DNA of 64,000 nucleotides from Obesumbacterium proteus (GCF_001586165.1 NZ_CP014608.1:1860001-1924000); one strand, 5' to 3'; shown: positions 31,344 through 40,323, counted from the stretch's first letter. A program made the numbers and translations. The notes: generated by a model not told the origin, from the letters alone.

Positions 31344-33329
31344 ATGACTACTACACCAACCAATCTGCCAGTCCCAAGTGAATCAGCCCGTGACCTGAAA
31401 TTTAACGCAGGAAAAATCGATGAATTCGTTACCTCGCTTGCCCTGCAATATATTGACCGATTTGGCGGAAAGCATTACACGATTGAAGGTTTACGCAAGC
31501 TAGCATTCGATGCCATTAGTGGCTTTGGCTGGATATTAGTTGAATCATTTGAAGATGGAGCAACACTGACGCTGCCAAACCAAGCGCTGCTTTGGGAATC
31601 AAATGGCGAGTATTACCGCTGGGCTGGAACATTGCCTAAAACCGTACCTGCCGGATCAACCCCTGACTCTACGGGGGGAGTGGGGCCTGATGCATGGGTA
31701 GGAATTGGGGATGCTGCGTTAAAAACAATGCTGGCCACTTCTGTCGGCTCAAGCATGATTGGCATGGCAGCAGGCGGAACATTAGATCAGGTGATCCAGT
31801 ACGTCACCCCTGAGCAATTCGGCGCAATTGGTGACGGCACCGTTCATCCACTTTCCGAGCGTTATTCAACTCTTGCTGCGGCACAAGCTGTTTATCCATT
31901 CGTGACGGCGTTAACTCAAACTATCGATTGGGCTGCGTGTCAAAAAGCGGATGACGACAACAAAGGAATTAACCCTATTCGCTGCCCGTTCTACGCGCAA
32001 TATCATTTAGGTAATAACTATCTGCAGTTAAACGATGGCTCTAAATGGTACGGAAACACTAATCCAGCTAACGACCGCGTATGTACTACATTTATCCGTG
32101 AGGGTAGCGTTCCAACGTTTGGTCAAGACTGTATCGTCCGCGTTATTAACTCAGTGGATGCCGGAAGTTCTGACGAGTTCGTTAGAAACTTGTCGTTCGA
32201 AGGGTTCAAGTTAACTCGAAAACGCCCACGTCGCTATGCGAGTAAAGGCGACAAAACAATTGGGTTCCATGCTAACTTTGCTATCGGCCTGAAAATAAAC
32301 GTAGCCATTAGCGGCTGCGAATACGGGCTACTCGGTTACGGTAGTTGGAACATGGTCGGTACAATTATTGTCGACTCATGTCATAAGGGCATCTGGTTAG
32401 ACCCTGACACGGCAACACCAGAGCACACATCTCCAGGCGGTTCTATTACGGCCCTAGATTTGCGCGTGCAGGTTGACGCCTGCGTATTCGGGCTTGTATT
32501 GCGACATGTCCAGTACAGCAAAATAACTGGCTGGGTCGAAGGGATGTTAATTAACCCTACCATTTACCCAATTTACGACTACACAAACGAAACAGCGATT
32601 GCCGTTACTGCTTACGGATGCGATGGCCTTGATATCGAATCACTGGGCATTGAAGCATGGCAAGGGGTTATGATTTATGGCAATAGCAGCACTGTAACAT
32701 CTAGCATTAAGTGGAATCAGGGCGCGCTATTAACTAACACGACAGGTAAACACGGTCCGTACTATTCCATGTCGCAGCTTATGTCTAACGCGGAGTTATT
32801 CACACTACCGGCAACAAATAACTCTTATTTTTACTCTTTAAATGGTTGCCTGTTAACCCTGCGTAATATGACTGGTGACATGTCATCATCTTCATTTGCA
32901 AATACATTCCTCATAACTGTAGATGCAAATGCTAGATTCACGATGCAAAACACAGGGATATACTTTGGGTCAAGCCGTATTATCGCACCAGCAAACTGGG
33001 TAAACATAATTCCAGTTGGTGATAGATTCATGCCTGACTACTTGGTGCCAAATGGGTTTACTTATGAAAGCAATGGACAATGCATATCTACGAACTGGAC
33101 ATTGAAAGCGGTTAATTCTGGGGATGGAAGGGTTGTTATCGACGCACCTGCTGGATGGAAAATAATTGATTTTACTGTTGGTCTAGTAATTGGAACCCAA
33201 TCTCAAGCAAGATCATATGCCCCAATAGGGATAGTATCAACAAACGATAGTCAAATCATATTTCAGACTGGAGTAGATACCACTGGATTTTCAATTTGTT
33301 ACAAGCTAAGAATGAAAGTTGTAAAGTAA
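31344..33329 (+). CDS. Tailspike protein
   Basis: 661 residues. An N-terminal particle-binding module (about 1-130, NLPVPSESARDLKFNAGKID, PDAWVGIGDAALK) precedes a right-handed beta-helix (from VTPEQFGAIGDGT, typical of pectate-lyase-fold spikes) and a C-terminal trimer domain ending YKLRMKVVK. Tailspikes bind and often cleave O-antigen. It sits directly before an O-antigen modification cluster, the P22-like arrangement. A remnant of a homologous C-terminus lies at 40163-40323. Confidence 0.88.
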   Translation: MTTTPTNLPVPSESARDLKFNAGKIDEFVTSLALQYIDRFGGKHYTIEGLRKLAFDAISGFGWILVESFEDGATLTLPNQALLWESNGEYYRWAGTLPKTVPAGSTPDSTGGVGPDAWVGIGDAALKTMLATSVGSSMIGMAAGGTLDQVIQYVTPEQFGAIGDGTVHPLSERYSTLAAAQAVYPFVTALTQTIDWAACQKADDDNKGINPIRCPFYAQYHLGNNYLQLNDGSKWYGNTNPANDRVCTTFIREGSVPTFGQDCIVRVINSVDAGSSDEFVRNLSFEGFKLTRKRPRRYASKGDKTIGFHANFAIGLKINVAISGCEYGLLGYGSWNMVGTIIVDSCHKGIWLDPDTATPEHTSPGGSITALDLRVQVDACVFGLVLRHVQYSKITGWVEGMLINPTIYPIYDYTNETAIAVTAYGCDGLDIESLGIEAWQGVMIYGNSSTVTSSIKWNQGALLTNTTGKHGPYYSMSQLMSNAELFTLPATNNSYFYSLNGCLLTLRNMTGDMSSSSFANTFLITVDANARFTMQNTGIYFGSSRIIAPANWVNIIPVGDRFMPDYLVPNGFTYESNGQCISTNWTLKAVNSGDGRVVIDAPAGWKIIDFTVGLVIGTQSQARSYAPIGIVSTNDSQIIFQTGVDTTGFSICYKLRMKVVK

Positions 33330-33356
33330 AAATGCCCCTATATGGGGCATTCTAGT
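33330..33356. terminator. Bidirectional terminator between tailspike and gtr cluster
   Basis: AATGCCCC-TATA-GGGGCATT with A and T flanks on both sides separates two convergent transcripts. Confidence 0.8.
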
Positions 33357-34883
33357 TTATAAGCTAGTATTAATTGGTGAATTATAAATCAAAAACTTGA
33401 TGCCGTGGTAATTGAGAGTTTCATCAGGCTTACCAATTTGTTTTTCAACTCCCCTTACGCACAGGTCTACATCTTTACATCTATCACCAGTGTTACCTTT
33501 ACTTATTGCGATAAATTGTCTACTAGGTTTATTAGTTGTAATAAATTCTCTAGTGTGCCAAAACTTCATGGTTTGGACTCTGGCATCTTTAAAATTAACC
33601 TCCCCAGTCTTATGATGAAAGTATACTGGGGTGATATGTATATTCCCTTCGGATAGCCAGTTGACTCCCATTGTCATCCCCCAAAAACTCCCGTAGCCAT
33701 ATTTTAAATCATTCTTTTCTAAGAAGAAAATATAGTCCTCAACAGGGTTGCTTTTTAATTTAAAGTTTGGTCCTGAATTTATATATAATGCAAGTGATGT
33801 AGCTAATGTGACAACTAAAGGTAAAATAATTAATTTGCCGCCGCGAAGTTTTACAGATGAGGCGCATAAAACAACAATTATAGGAACGATATTGAGATAA
33901 AATCTCTGATGAGGTACTTGGTCCCCGATTATCGACGATGAGTAGATACCTGCTATTGAAAACACAGAGAATATAGCTAAATATCTTAATTTCCCCCCAG
34001 CTTTAAAACATAAAAATGCGGAAGTTATCACCACCAGAAACCAAACAAAGAAAACAAAATATGCGGCAATCCCTTCATTAATCGCAAAAATTGGTAGGAT
34101 TTTTGATGTCAATATTACAGCAGTATTGATGTTTTGTAACATCATTTCAAATGTTGTGATTTTGAAACTATGAACAGGTAAGTCCAGTGCATATTGGACA
34201 ATATTACTTGCTGCTATTATAAAAAATGAAACATATAAAAATAAGTCACGTTTGTTTTTTCTTTCGAAAATAACAATGCTTATTTCTGTGAGAATCATTG
34301 GCAAAAAAAATGAAGCTAACAACCAAGGATCCGAAACGCTAGCAGTTAGTGATAATGTAGCGCATATTATTGGTATTATGATATTTTTTTTATGTATATT
34401 CCATAAGTAAAGAGCAAAAATAATAAAACCATACGCATTCGTAGAGTTATGTGAGAACGGATGAGACAAGTAACCATTCGAATAAAGATCTGGAGATGTA
34501 AATGTTAAGGTGGCAATCGCTATAATAGATGCAAATAGGCCAGAAAACTTATATGATATATAAAAACAAGTTGTGTTAATTAAAAATATAAATAATATAC
34601 TTGACAGTAATAACGGATAGAGACCGTCATCACCGAAGATTGCGAAAAAGAGAAAATTAACTGGATATACAGTGAAATACCAATTATCAAAGGTTGGTTT
34701 CCATTGAGTGAACGCATCGAAACCGCGATCTAAAAATGCTCGCCATACGATAGGACTATTAGCAGCATCAGCATCTCCAGACCATAATACACTATATCTA
34801 GATGCTAAGTAACTGGTAATAGAAAGCGATATTAGCATGATTAATAATAGTAGCAATTTATTATTAATTTGTTTTATAGACAT
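33357..34883 (-). CDS. Serotype-specific membrane glycosyltransferase (Gtr, GT-C-like)
   Basis: 508 residues with about ten to eleven transmembrane helices, starting with one at residues 9-28, and a soluble C-terminal domain of ~130 residues. Acidic residues in the first periplasmic loop (WSGDADAANSPIVWRAF) are where GT-C enzymes place catalytic Asp/Glu. Last gene of a gtr cluster; it would transfer a sugar from bactoprenol to O-antigen repeats in the periplasm. Very AT-rich compared with the phage structural genes. The sugar cannot be told from sequence. Confidence 0.75.
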   Translation of the reverse strand: MSIKQINNKLLLLLIMLISLSITSYLASRYSVLWSGDADAANSPIVWRAFLDRGFDAFTQWKPTFDNWYFTVYPVNFLFFAIFGDDGLYPLLLSSILFIFLINTTCFYISYKFSGLFASIIAIATLTFTSPDLYSNGYLSHPFSHNSTNAYGFIIFALYLWNIHKKNIIIPIICATLSLTASVSDPWLLASFFLPMILTEISIVIFERKNKRDLFLYVSFFIIAASNIVQYALDLPVHSFKITTFEMMLQNINTAVILTSKILPIFAINEGIAAYFVFFVWFLVVITSAFLCFKAGGKLRYLAIFSVFSIAGIYSSSIIGDQVPHQRFYLNIVPIIVVLCASSVKLRGGKLIILPLVVTLATSLALYINSGPNFKLKSNPVEDYIFFLEKNDLKYGYGSFWGMTMGVNWLSEGNIHITPVYFHHKTGEVNFKDARVQTMKFWHTREFITTNKPSRQFIAISKGNTGDRCKDVDLCVRGVEKQIGKPDETLNYHGIKFLIYNSPINTSL

Positions 34884-34886
34884 ATC

Positions 34887-36527
34887 TTAACCTTTAGCCT
34901 TAACATTTATTACATCGCGAATATTTAAATTCTTGAATTTGAATCGATTGGACAGGAAATATATAGATAAAATTAGCAAAGTAAGGAATGAAACTACACC
35001 TCCCAAGTAAATGTAATTATCATTATACTTTAAACTTACAGTGTGTTTACCAGCTTTAAGATCAAAGCTTACTAGCCCTAAAGATGATTTTTCAACAGTG
35101 CTACGTTTCCCATCAATATCAACATAATATCCATAATAGTAAATTATAGGTAGAATTATAGATGAGTCATTTGTTGCATCAATTGTGTAAGATGGATATC
35201 CATTTGAATAACTTAACAATTCTATACTATGTGATTTTTCTAAATTTAATTTTTGTAGCTTGACTTTGTTTTTTGCTGCATTCATGTTCAGATAATCAAA
35301 ATACAAGACATCTTTCATCATCTCTGAATGTCTGTACTTAACTGCATTATACATTCCTTGCATTGACATTGAAATAAAAATTAAAATCACTAAAGCTACT
35401 GTGAAATTATTTCTAGAGGATAAATAATAGGATGAAGTTATAGAAGCGCAAATGGCGGCGGCTGCAAGTAGTCTCCAGGGGAATTGGATTGCGGGAAAGA
35501 TAGGAATATGATCACTAAACAGATACCAAGGAAATGCTTTTGTGGATAGAAGTATTAATATTAATGAGCTTGCGGATAAAATTTTTATTTTTGGGTTTTT
35601 AGTTGAAAAGAAACAAATCGTTGAAATAATCAACGGAATTATACCTATTGATAGAAGTAAACCGCGTCCTGATTTTCCTGTCGAAGTGGGTATTTGTAAT
35701 AATGATTCATATATCTCAGGGTTGAATAAATACATATCATCAAAAGATTTACCCATTTCTGTAAAAGCATAAATATCTGAATGCAAAAAATTGTAGAACA
35801 GTGGGTAAATATAAAAGAAGCACAACAATATTATCAGAAAGGAGTTAATTAAAAGATGTTTTGAAATATGTAAATAATTTTTTTTCTTAATGGTTAACAG
35901 AAGCACGAAGAATAATATAACAGCAACAATAACAGATGGTATGTTTGATAAGAAGATAAGCGAGGAAGATAGAATAAATAGAACATTTCCCCCTCTATTA
36001 CTTATCATCTTGTAAGATGCAACTAAAAATAATGGCAGAAAGGCCATTGCATAGACTTCACCTAGAGAAAATCTTATATATATATCACTAATTAAGTAAG
36101 GTGATAAGATGAAGAATATAGCAGATATAAATGCAGGTTTATCTAATTTTAAAAATTGTTTCCCGGCATAATAAGAATTGAAGAAAGCAAGTATTATTCC
36201 GCATGCAAAGATAGCCTTTATTTGAAAAATATCACTACCAGTTACAAAATATAGAGGGTAGCTTATCAGCATCATAAAAGATGTCAGTGGAGGGTAGAAT
36301 AAACTCCATGCGTACCCAAATTGTCCATTGGTCCAAAAATCGAATGTAAAAGGGAACTGTCCATGAGTTATTTGACTATTTAATGATGCCAATCTTAGTG
36401 CGTGCGGTTTCCAGTCATGTCCACTCCATATCCCACCAATAAATATTGGTAATAAAACCACCAACAAAGAAATGGCTACCAGTGAGAATACGATAGCTTT
36501 ATCTGGCAAGTACTTGAAGTTTTTCAT
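34887..36527 (-). CDS. Second polytopic GT-C/YfhO-like membrane protein in the gtr cluster
   Basis: 546 residues with about twelve membrane helices and a C-terminal soluble domain plus a final helix (about 515-535). The first periplasmic loop has IWSGHDWKPHALRLASL; 'xHDxxxH' loops occur in GT-C transferases and in YfhO-like proteins. It lies 14 bases after gtrB and 3 bases before the other Gtr protein. Standard phage gtr clusters have one such gene, so this one is extra. It could add a second sugar, or be the true Gtr with its neighbour modifying it. Confidence 0.65.
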   Translation of the reverse strand: MKNFKYLPDKAIVFSLVAISLLVVLLPIFIGGIWSGHDWKPHALRLASLNSQITHGQFPFTFDFWTNGQFGYAWSLFYPPLTSFMMLISYPLYFVTGSDIFQIKAIFACGIILAFFNSYYAGKQFLKLDKPAFISAIFFILSPYLISDIYIRFSLGEVYAMAFLPLFLVASYKMISNRGGNVLFILSSSLIFLSNIPSVIVAVILFFVLLLTIKKKNYLHISKHLLINSFLIILLCFFYIYPLFYNFLHSDIYAFTEMGKSFDDMYLFNPEIYESLLQIPTSTGKSGRGLLLSIGIIPLIISTICFFSTKNPKIKILSASSLILILLSTKAFPWYLFSDHIPIFPAIQFPWRLLAAAAICASITSSYYLSSRNNFTVALVILIFISMSMQGMYNAVKYRHSEMMKDVLYFDYLNMNAAKNKVKLQKLNLEKSHSIELLSYSNGYPSYTIDATNDSSIILPIIYYYGYYVDIDGKRSTVEKSSLGLVSFDLKAGKHTVSLKYNDNYIYLGGVVSFLTLLILSIYFLSNRFKFKNLNIRDVINVKAKG

Positions 36528-36541
36528 TTTTTATAATATCC

Positions 36542-37453
36542 CTATTTTTTTAATAGATATCTTGGTCTGCTTTTACTTTCGGCATATATCCTACCGATAT
36601 ACTCACCTAATATTCCTATCCCTATTAACTGAACCCCGCCTAAGAATAAAATTGCTGTCATCAACGATGGATAGCCAGGAACTGGGTTTCCCCAAAGGAG
36701 CTTGTCAATAATCATCCATGCGGCATAAATAAAGGCGAAAGCAGAAACACCGAGTCCAATATAAGTCCAGATACGGAGTGGGAACGTAGAGAAGCTTGTT
36801 ATTCCCTCAAGGGCAAGGTTCCAGAGCTTCCAGCCGTTGAACTTAGATTCTCCCGCACATCGTTCCGCCCGAGAATACTCAACCACTTCAGTTTTACCAC
36901 CAACCCAAGAAAGGATACCCTTCATGAACAGGTTACGCTCTGGAAGCTTCTGAATATTTTCGACCGTCTCACGAGACATCAGCCGAAAGTCACCCACATT
37001 CTCTTCGATTTTTGGCGAGCTGATTTTGTTGTGGAGTTTATAGAACATTTCAGCAGATTTACGTTTCAGATGCCCGTCTGTAGATCTGTCTGTGCGCTTG
37101 GCTAGAACCATATCTGCGCCATTTTTCCACTTCTCAATAAGGAGTGGGATGACTTCAATAGGGTCTTGTAGGTCGACATCAATTGGAATGACGGCATCAC
37201 CAGAAGCATGGTCAAGCCCAGCAAATAGAGCAGGCTCTTTGCCGAAGTTTCGCGTAAAGTTTAAGGGTTTAACTAAATTATCTGAAATAGATAGTGCGTT
37301 AATAATATCTTCTGTTGAGTCTTTACTACCATCATTGATGAAAACAATCTCAACGGCATACTCTTTTAGCGGCTCATATTCACGAACTGCTTTATAGAAA
37401 ATAGGTATCGTGTCCTCTTCATTGAAGACTGGAACAACCAACGAGATTTTCAC
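36542..37453 (-). CDS. gtrB: Bactoprenol glucosyltransferase GtrB
   Basis: 303 residues: an N-terminal GT2 domain (FINDGSKDSTEDII; DVDLQDPIEVI, with the DxD-like metal site) and two C-terminal membrane helices (about 229-251 and 262-287). GtrB moves a sugar (usually glucose from UDP-glucose) onto undecaprenyl phosphate on the cytoplasmic face. It overlaps gtrA by four bases. Codon use is closer to the host than in the two following genes, as in other mosaic gtr clusters. Confidence 0.92.
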   Translation of the reverse strand: MKISLVVPVFNEEDTIPIFYKAVREYEPLKEYAVEIVFINDGSKDSTEDIINALSISDNLVKPLNFTRNFGKEPALFAGLDHASGDAVIPIDVDLQDPIEVIPLLIEKWKNGADMVLAKRTDRSTDGHLKRKSAEMFYKLHNKISSPKIEENVGDFRLMSRETVENIQKLPERNLFMKGILSWVGGKTEVVEYSRAERCAGESKFNGWKLWNLALEGITSFSTFPLRIWTYIGLGVSAFAFIYAAWMIIDKLLWGNPVPGYPSLMTAILFLGGVQLIGIGILGEYIGRIYAESKSRPRYLLKK

Positions 37454-37815
37454 TGCTTTTCACTCCGGAAAACGATGAATTTAGAATAGAAAAATCCACA
37501 CACAAGGCTGATAGCCGAGAAGGCAACCAGTGTAAATATTGGGGGGAAACCACATGCTTCAGATGCCCATCCTGTAGCGACGCTTAGTGCTCCCATGAAC
37601 CCGATATAAAGAATATATCGCATGGTCGTAGTTTGAGCCTTGAATGTGAATCTGGCGTTTGCAAAGAAAGAGAAGGTGACCGCAACACAGAACGCAGCAA
37701 AGTTGCTGAGGGCTTGATCATCCTTAACGCCATAGAAAATTATGGCAAAAACCATCCAATGAATGGCCGTGTTCACAACACCCACAGATATGTATCTGGA
37801 AAATAGCTTAAGCAT
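37450..37815 (-). CDS. gtrA: Bactoprenol-linked glucose flippase GtrA
   Basis: 121 residues with four membrane helices, opening MLKLFSRYISVGVVNTAIHW and containing FFANARFTFK, the GtrA family pattern. It flips the lipid-linked sugar to the periplasm. First gene of the cluster; no Shine-Dalgarno is visible before the ATG. About 60 bases upstream lies a pair of GATC sites that may control expression. Confidence 0.9.
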   Translation of the reverse strand: MLKLFSRYISVGVVNTAIHWMVFAIIFYGVKDDQALSNFAAFCVAVTFSFFANARFTFKAQTTTMRYILYIGFMGALSVATGWASEACGFPPIFTLVAFSAISLVCGFFYSKFIVFRSEKQ

Positions 37816-37870
37816 TTGTCAATAAGAGTAATTTTAAGTGATGGGAGAGTTTAGCATTTGAGAGGCTTTT

Positions 37871-37910
37871 GATCAGCTATTGATCGCATGTTGCCCTCAC
37901 TTATGAGGGC
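37871..37910 (-). promoter_or_regulatory. Paired GATC sites and hairpin upstream of gtrA (copy A)
   Basis: GATC occurs at 37871 and 37882, 11 bp apart (GATCAGCTATTGATC), followed by a hairpin GCCCTCA-CTTA-TGAGGGC (37893-37910). Phage gtr clusters of Salmonella are known to phase-vary through Dam methylation of GATC sites and OxyR binding. The GATC pair lies at the right distance upstream of gtrA for such control. An OxyR motif is only partial (CTAT). The same element recurs at 41658-41700 before the acyltransferase gene. Confidence 0.6.
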
Positions 37911-38022
37911 GCCATCGGGTTCAGAGCTTATTTTGTGTACTGTATCTTTATTTCCTGCATATTCATAATCTTCCTAGATTTTACAACTGAACCCCTTCAC
38001 AGCATCCCATTACATAAATACA

Positions 38023-38038
38023 CTGTATATATGAACAG
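38023..38038 (+). promoter_or_regulatory. LexA (SOS) box before UmuD'-like gene
   Basis: CTG-TATATATGAA-CAG fits the LexA consensus CTG-N10-CAG with an AT-rich centre. It lies 19 bases before the start codon of the UmuD'-like gene. The second copy of the module keeps a LexA box at the same place (41810-41825). Confidence 0.85.
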
Positions 38039-38056
38039 TTATTTTGTAGGTGACAT

Positions 38057-38434
38057 ATGGGCTTCCCATCCCCAGCAGCTGACTACACAGACAAGCCAAT
38101 TAGTCTTGATGAGCTATTTATCAAAACACCGCACGCGATATACTTCATGAAGTGCCCAGACTATTGCCCAAGCGCTGGAATACTCAAAGATGCGCTACTG
38201 GTCATCGACAGCTCGAAGCGACCGGTCCATGGAAGTATTGTTGTTGCAGCGCTATGCGGTGAGTTCGTTTTGCGCCGGTTGCTAACTATGCCTGTGCCGT
38301 GTTTAGCGAAGCTGGAAAATTATGATGATGTGACGTTTGCTGATGAAGAAACAGGATTTGAGATATTCGGAGTGGTGACGCATGTCGTCAATGAAATGTC
38401 GATGAGCGAGTTCGATGACAACCCGTGTATTTGA
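38057..38434 (+). CDS. UmuD'-like protein without the peptidase dyad
   Basis: 125 residues starting MGFPSPAADY, which is where UmuD' begins after RecA-stimulated cleavage (UmuD is cut between Cys24 and Gly25). The rest follows UmuD: ISLDELFI, ALLVIDSS, HGSIVVAALCGEF, IFGVVTHVV. UmuD Ser60 aligns with Tyr36 or Cys37 here and Lys97 with Arg73, so autoproteolysis should be lost. Phage P1 HumD is a known UmuD' homologue under LexA control. This may support translesion synthesis with host or plasmid UmuC, or bind other S24 partners. No umuC follows. The ATG at 38057 sits after GTAGGTGACAT. Confidence 0.8.
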   Translation: MGFPSPAADYTDKPISLDELFIKTPHAIYFMKCPDYCPSAGILKDALLVIDSSKRPVHGSIVVAALCGEFVLRRLLTMPVPCLAKLENYDDVTFADEETGFEIFGVVTHVVNEMSMSEFDDNPCI

Positions 38435-38544
38435 TGGAGTATTAATTATGTTCATTCTAAGGTGCCATCATTCGTAATTGGCACCTCAAGTTTATTGTAT
38501 TAAAGCCAAAGGCTGTGTGGTTTTTTATCCTAGGGATTATATAA

Positions 38545-39603
38545 CTATTTCCTGTTGTTATTTTTAAGGAAGTTAACAGCTTTATCTGGAAAATCAGTGA
38601 ATAGGCCGTCAACGTGTTCTTTATTATATAACAGAGAATACAATTGATTTACGTCTTTGGTGTATTTGGGAAGTCGATCAGACAAAACAGAAAAAGGGAT
38701 AACTTGTAGATGATTGGCATGAGCAGCCTCAGCTAAACCTGTAGACGACACTGCGGTTTCACCATCTTTATTATTTAAAAGCATATGATAGTCAGGCGAA
38801 ATAGCATCAGCGTATTGAGAGATCTCTTTCATACTGTCAGGTTTCATCATCAAATCATAGTTATAGTTTATCCATTGACCATGTTTTTTCTCTTTGGTTT
38901 CATTCCAGTCTGTATAGGCAATTAATTGAACTAGCTTAACATTCACGCCAAGACGAGGTCCTAACTCTATTTTAATGCGCTTCAGTTCATTGGGGTCGAA
39001 GCATTGCAAATATACATTATCATTTTTAGTTGTGTAGCCATATTCTTTTAGAACGGAGAGGACTTTAGCAGTAATATCTTTTCCTTCTTTCATATGAAAC
39101 CAAGGCGCTTTAATCTCTGGGAAAATGCCGACATTCCTTCCTGTTGAAAAATTTAAGCCTTGGATGAATTCAATCTCTTCTTGGAAAGAATGCATATGGA
39201 AATCTGACTTGAAAATAGGAAATCTATCTTTGAATCCGGGAGTGGCTTTCCCATCGACGTAATGAAACCAGTTGGTTGCCTTTAAAGCTTTAATTTCAGC
39301 AAGAGTGAAGTCTATGGCATAAAAATGACCATCTTTTCTTGCTCTATCAGGGTAACGAGTCGCCACGTCTGTGACATTATCTAAAACTAATCCGTGAAGA
39401 ACTAATAGCTGGTCATCCTTTGTCATGACCAAATCTTGTTCGAGATAGTCAGCTCCTTGAGCAAAGGCTAATGCCTTCGCTGGTAATGTATGCTCAGGGA
39501 GGTACCCGCTAGCACCACGGTGAGCTACAACAAACTGAGGTGCAGCATAAGCTGACACGCTGATAGTTAACAAAAAAGCTACACTCAAAACTCTACAAAG
39601 CAT
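38545..39603 (-). CDS. glpQ: Periplasmic glycerophosphodiester phosphodiesterase, prophage-borne
   Basis: 352 residues, a GlpQ homologue: signal peptide (about 1-21, ending SAYAA), HRGASGYLPEHT, LEQDLVMTKDD, FPEIKAPWFH, YLQCFDPNELKRI and the end GLFTDFPDKAVNFL. It would release glycerol-3-phosphate from phospholipid head groups. The usual HD pair after VVLH is changed: LVLHGLVLDN has Gly where Asp is normal, so activity may be altered. ATG 39603 follows AGGTGAG; a GTG 12 bases upstream is less well placed. It lies between the UmuD'-like gene and the att site, so it appears to be phage cargo. Confidence 0.85.
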   Translation of the reverse strand: MLCRVLSVAFLLTISVSAYAAPQFVVAHRGASGYLPEHTLPAKALAFAQGADYLEQDLVMTKDDQLLVLHGLVLDNVTDVATRYPDRARKDGHFYAIDFTLAEIKALKATNWFHYVDGKATPGFKDRFPIFKSDFHMHSFQEEIEFIQGLNFSTGRNVGIFPEIKAPWFHMKEGKDITAKVLSVLKEYGYTTKNDNVYLQCFDPNELKRIKIELGPRLGVNVKLVQLIAYTDWNETKEKKHGQWINYNYDLMMKPDSMKEISQYADAISPDYHMLLNNKDGETAVSSTGLAEAAHANHLQVIPFSVLSDRLPKYTKDVNQLYSLLYNKEHVDGLFTDFPDKAVNFLKNNNRK

Positions 39604-39892
39604 TTTCAGACTCACCTAATATCAGTTTAGTCTTACAGATTGGACAATGTTGATGGGATAATCAAGAAAGGCATTGAAAGATATTGGCCAGTTAGTTGGT
39701 GTTAAAAGTTAGGCAAAATCGCGAAACTGTAGAAAACCCGATGGAGTGGGCTGCGGCAATTCTCTGTGTCGTTTATGTGTCGTGACCACACGATGCGATA
39801 GATAGTTTATATGGTGAGATATACAGGCATGGCACAGTGTGAATGCGGTTAGCACCTGTTAAAACAATGAGTTATGAGTGGTTCTAGCCACT

Positions 39893-39935
39893 CTTAATCA
39901 ATTGGTCGGCGGTTCGAACCCGCCACGACCCACCA
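39893..39935 (+). other. att: tRNA-Lys 3' fragment: probable attachment-site scar
   Basis: The sequence from TTAATCAATTGGTCG through the T-arm GGTTCGAACC to ACGACCCACCA closely resembles the 3' half of enterobacterial tRNA-Lys. The 5' half is missing; upstream sequence does not form the acceptor, D or anticodon arms. A 3' tRNA fragment is what remains at the far end of a prophage integrated in a tRNA gene, so I take it as the right boundary of the lambdoid prophage. Confidence 0.72.
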
Positions 39936-40150
39936 ACAAATTTAATTTGTTATATCGCTTATGTGATTTTTCATTCATCCAGCGCAAGCATGCTTCTTCG
40001 AATAGCTTAACTGGTGCTTCTCCCTGCTTCTCAGTTCGCCACATCTCAGCCTTTAGTTTGTCGCGCAACTCCTTTATTAGTGATCCATACTTAGAGACAT
40101 GTGTGGTTCCAAATAATAAACAGTGGTGTCTGTATGGTCTAAATTACCGA
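39898..40150 (-). pseudogene. Integrase fragment (N-terminal/core-binding part)
   Basis: The minus strand encodes LIKELRDKLKAEMWRTEKQG and LFEEACLRWMNEKSHKRY, the N-terminal to core-binding segment of a lambda-type tyrosine recombinase. It reads straight into the tRNA-Lys fragment and stops there. The catalytic domain (about 280 residues) and the true N-terminus are absent. It points towards the att fragment, as an int gene would at the left end of a second prophage. Confidence 0.75.
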
Positions 40151-40162
40151 TCCAATTGGATA

Positions 40163-40323
40163 AAAAGTTGTTTATATAGTATTGTTTTCTGATTCAAATC
40201 AAGGAGCATATACATGCACTGTGTTATCTGCAGCATCGGATGGTTCTAGCGTTGTTTTCCGAACCAACGTGACCACGACTGGGCAAACGATTTTTTATAA
40301 GCTCACCATCATGGTCATAAAGT
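40163..40323 (+). pseudogene. Tailspike C-terminal fragment of a second prophage
   Basis: The + strand encodes SSVVFRTNVTTTGQTIFYK, then LTIMVIK and a stop. This aligns with the C-terminus of the intact tailspike (SQIIFQTGVDTTGFSICYK, then LRMKVVK). It lies within about a dozen bases of the integrase fragment, so almost the whole genome of a sister prophage was deleted between them. Confidence 0.75.

Larger units (their letters stand above)
37866..39346. repeat. Long duplicated module, copy A
   Basis: From the paired GATC element through the UmuD'-like gene and most of glpQ this stretch closely matches 41652-43131, in the same order and orientation. The coding parts differ mostly by scattered substitutions. 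Copy A is intact; copy B is decayed. Confidence 0.85.

Noticed and set aside
39893..39935. A functional tRNA-Lys gene
   Set aside because: Only the 3' half is present; no acceptor 5' strand, D-arm or UUU anticodon loop can be formed from the upstream sequence.
39878..40192. A 104-codon + strand frame across the att region
   Set aside because: It runs through the tRNA fragment and antisense to the integrase fragment, has no family and no good ribosome site.
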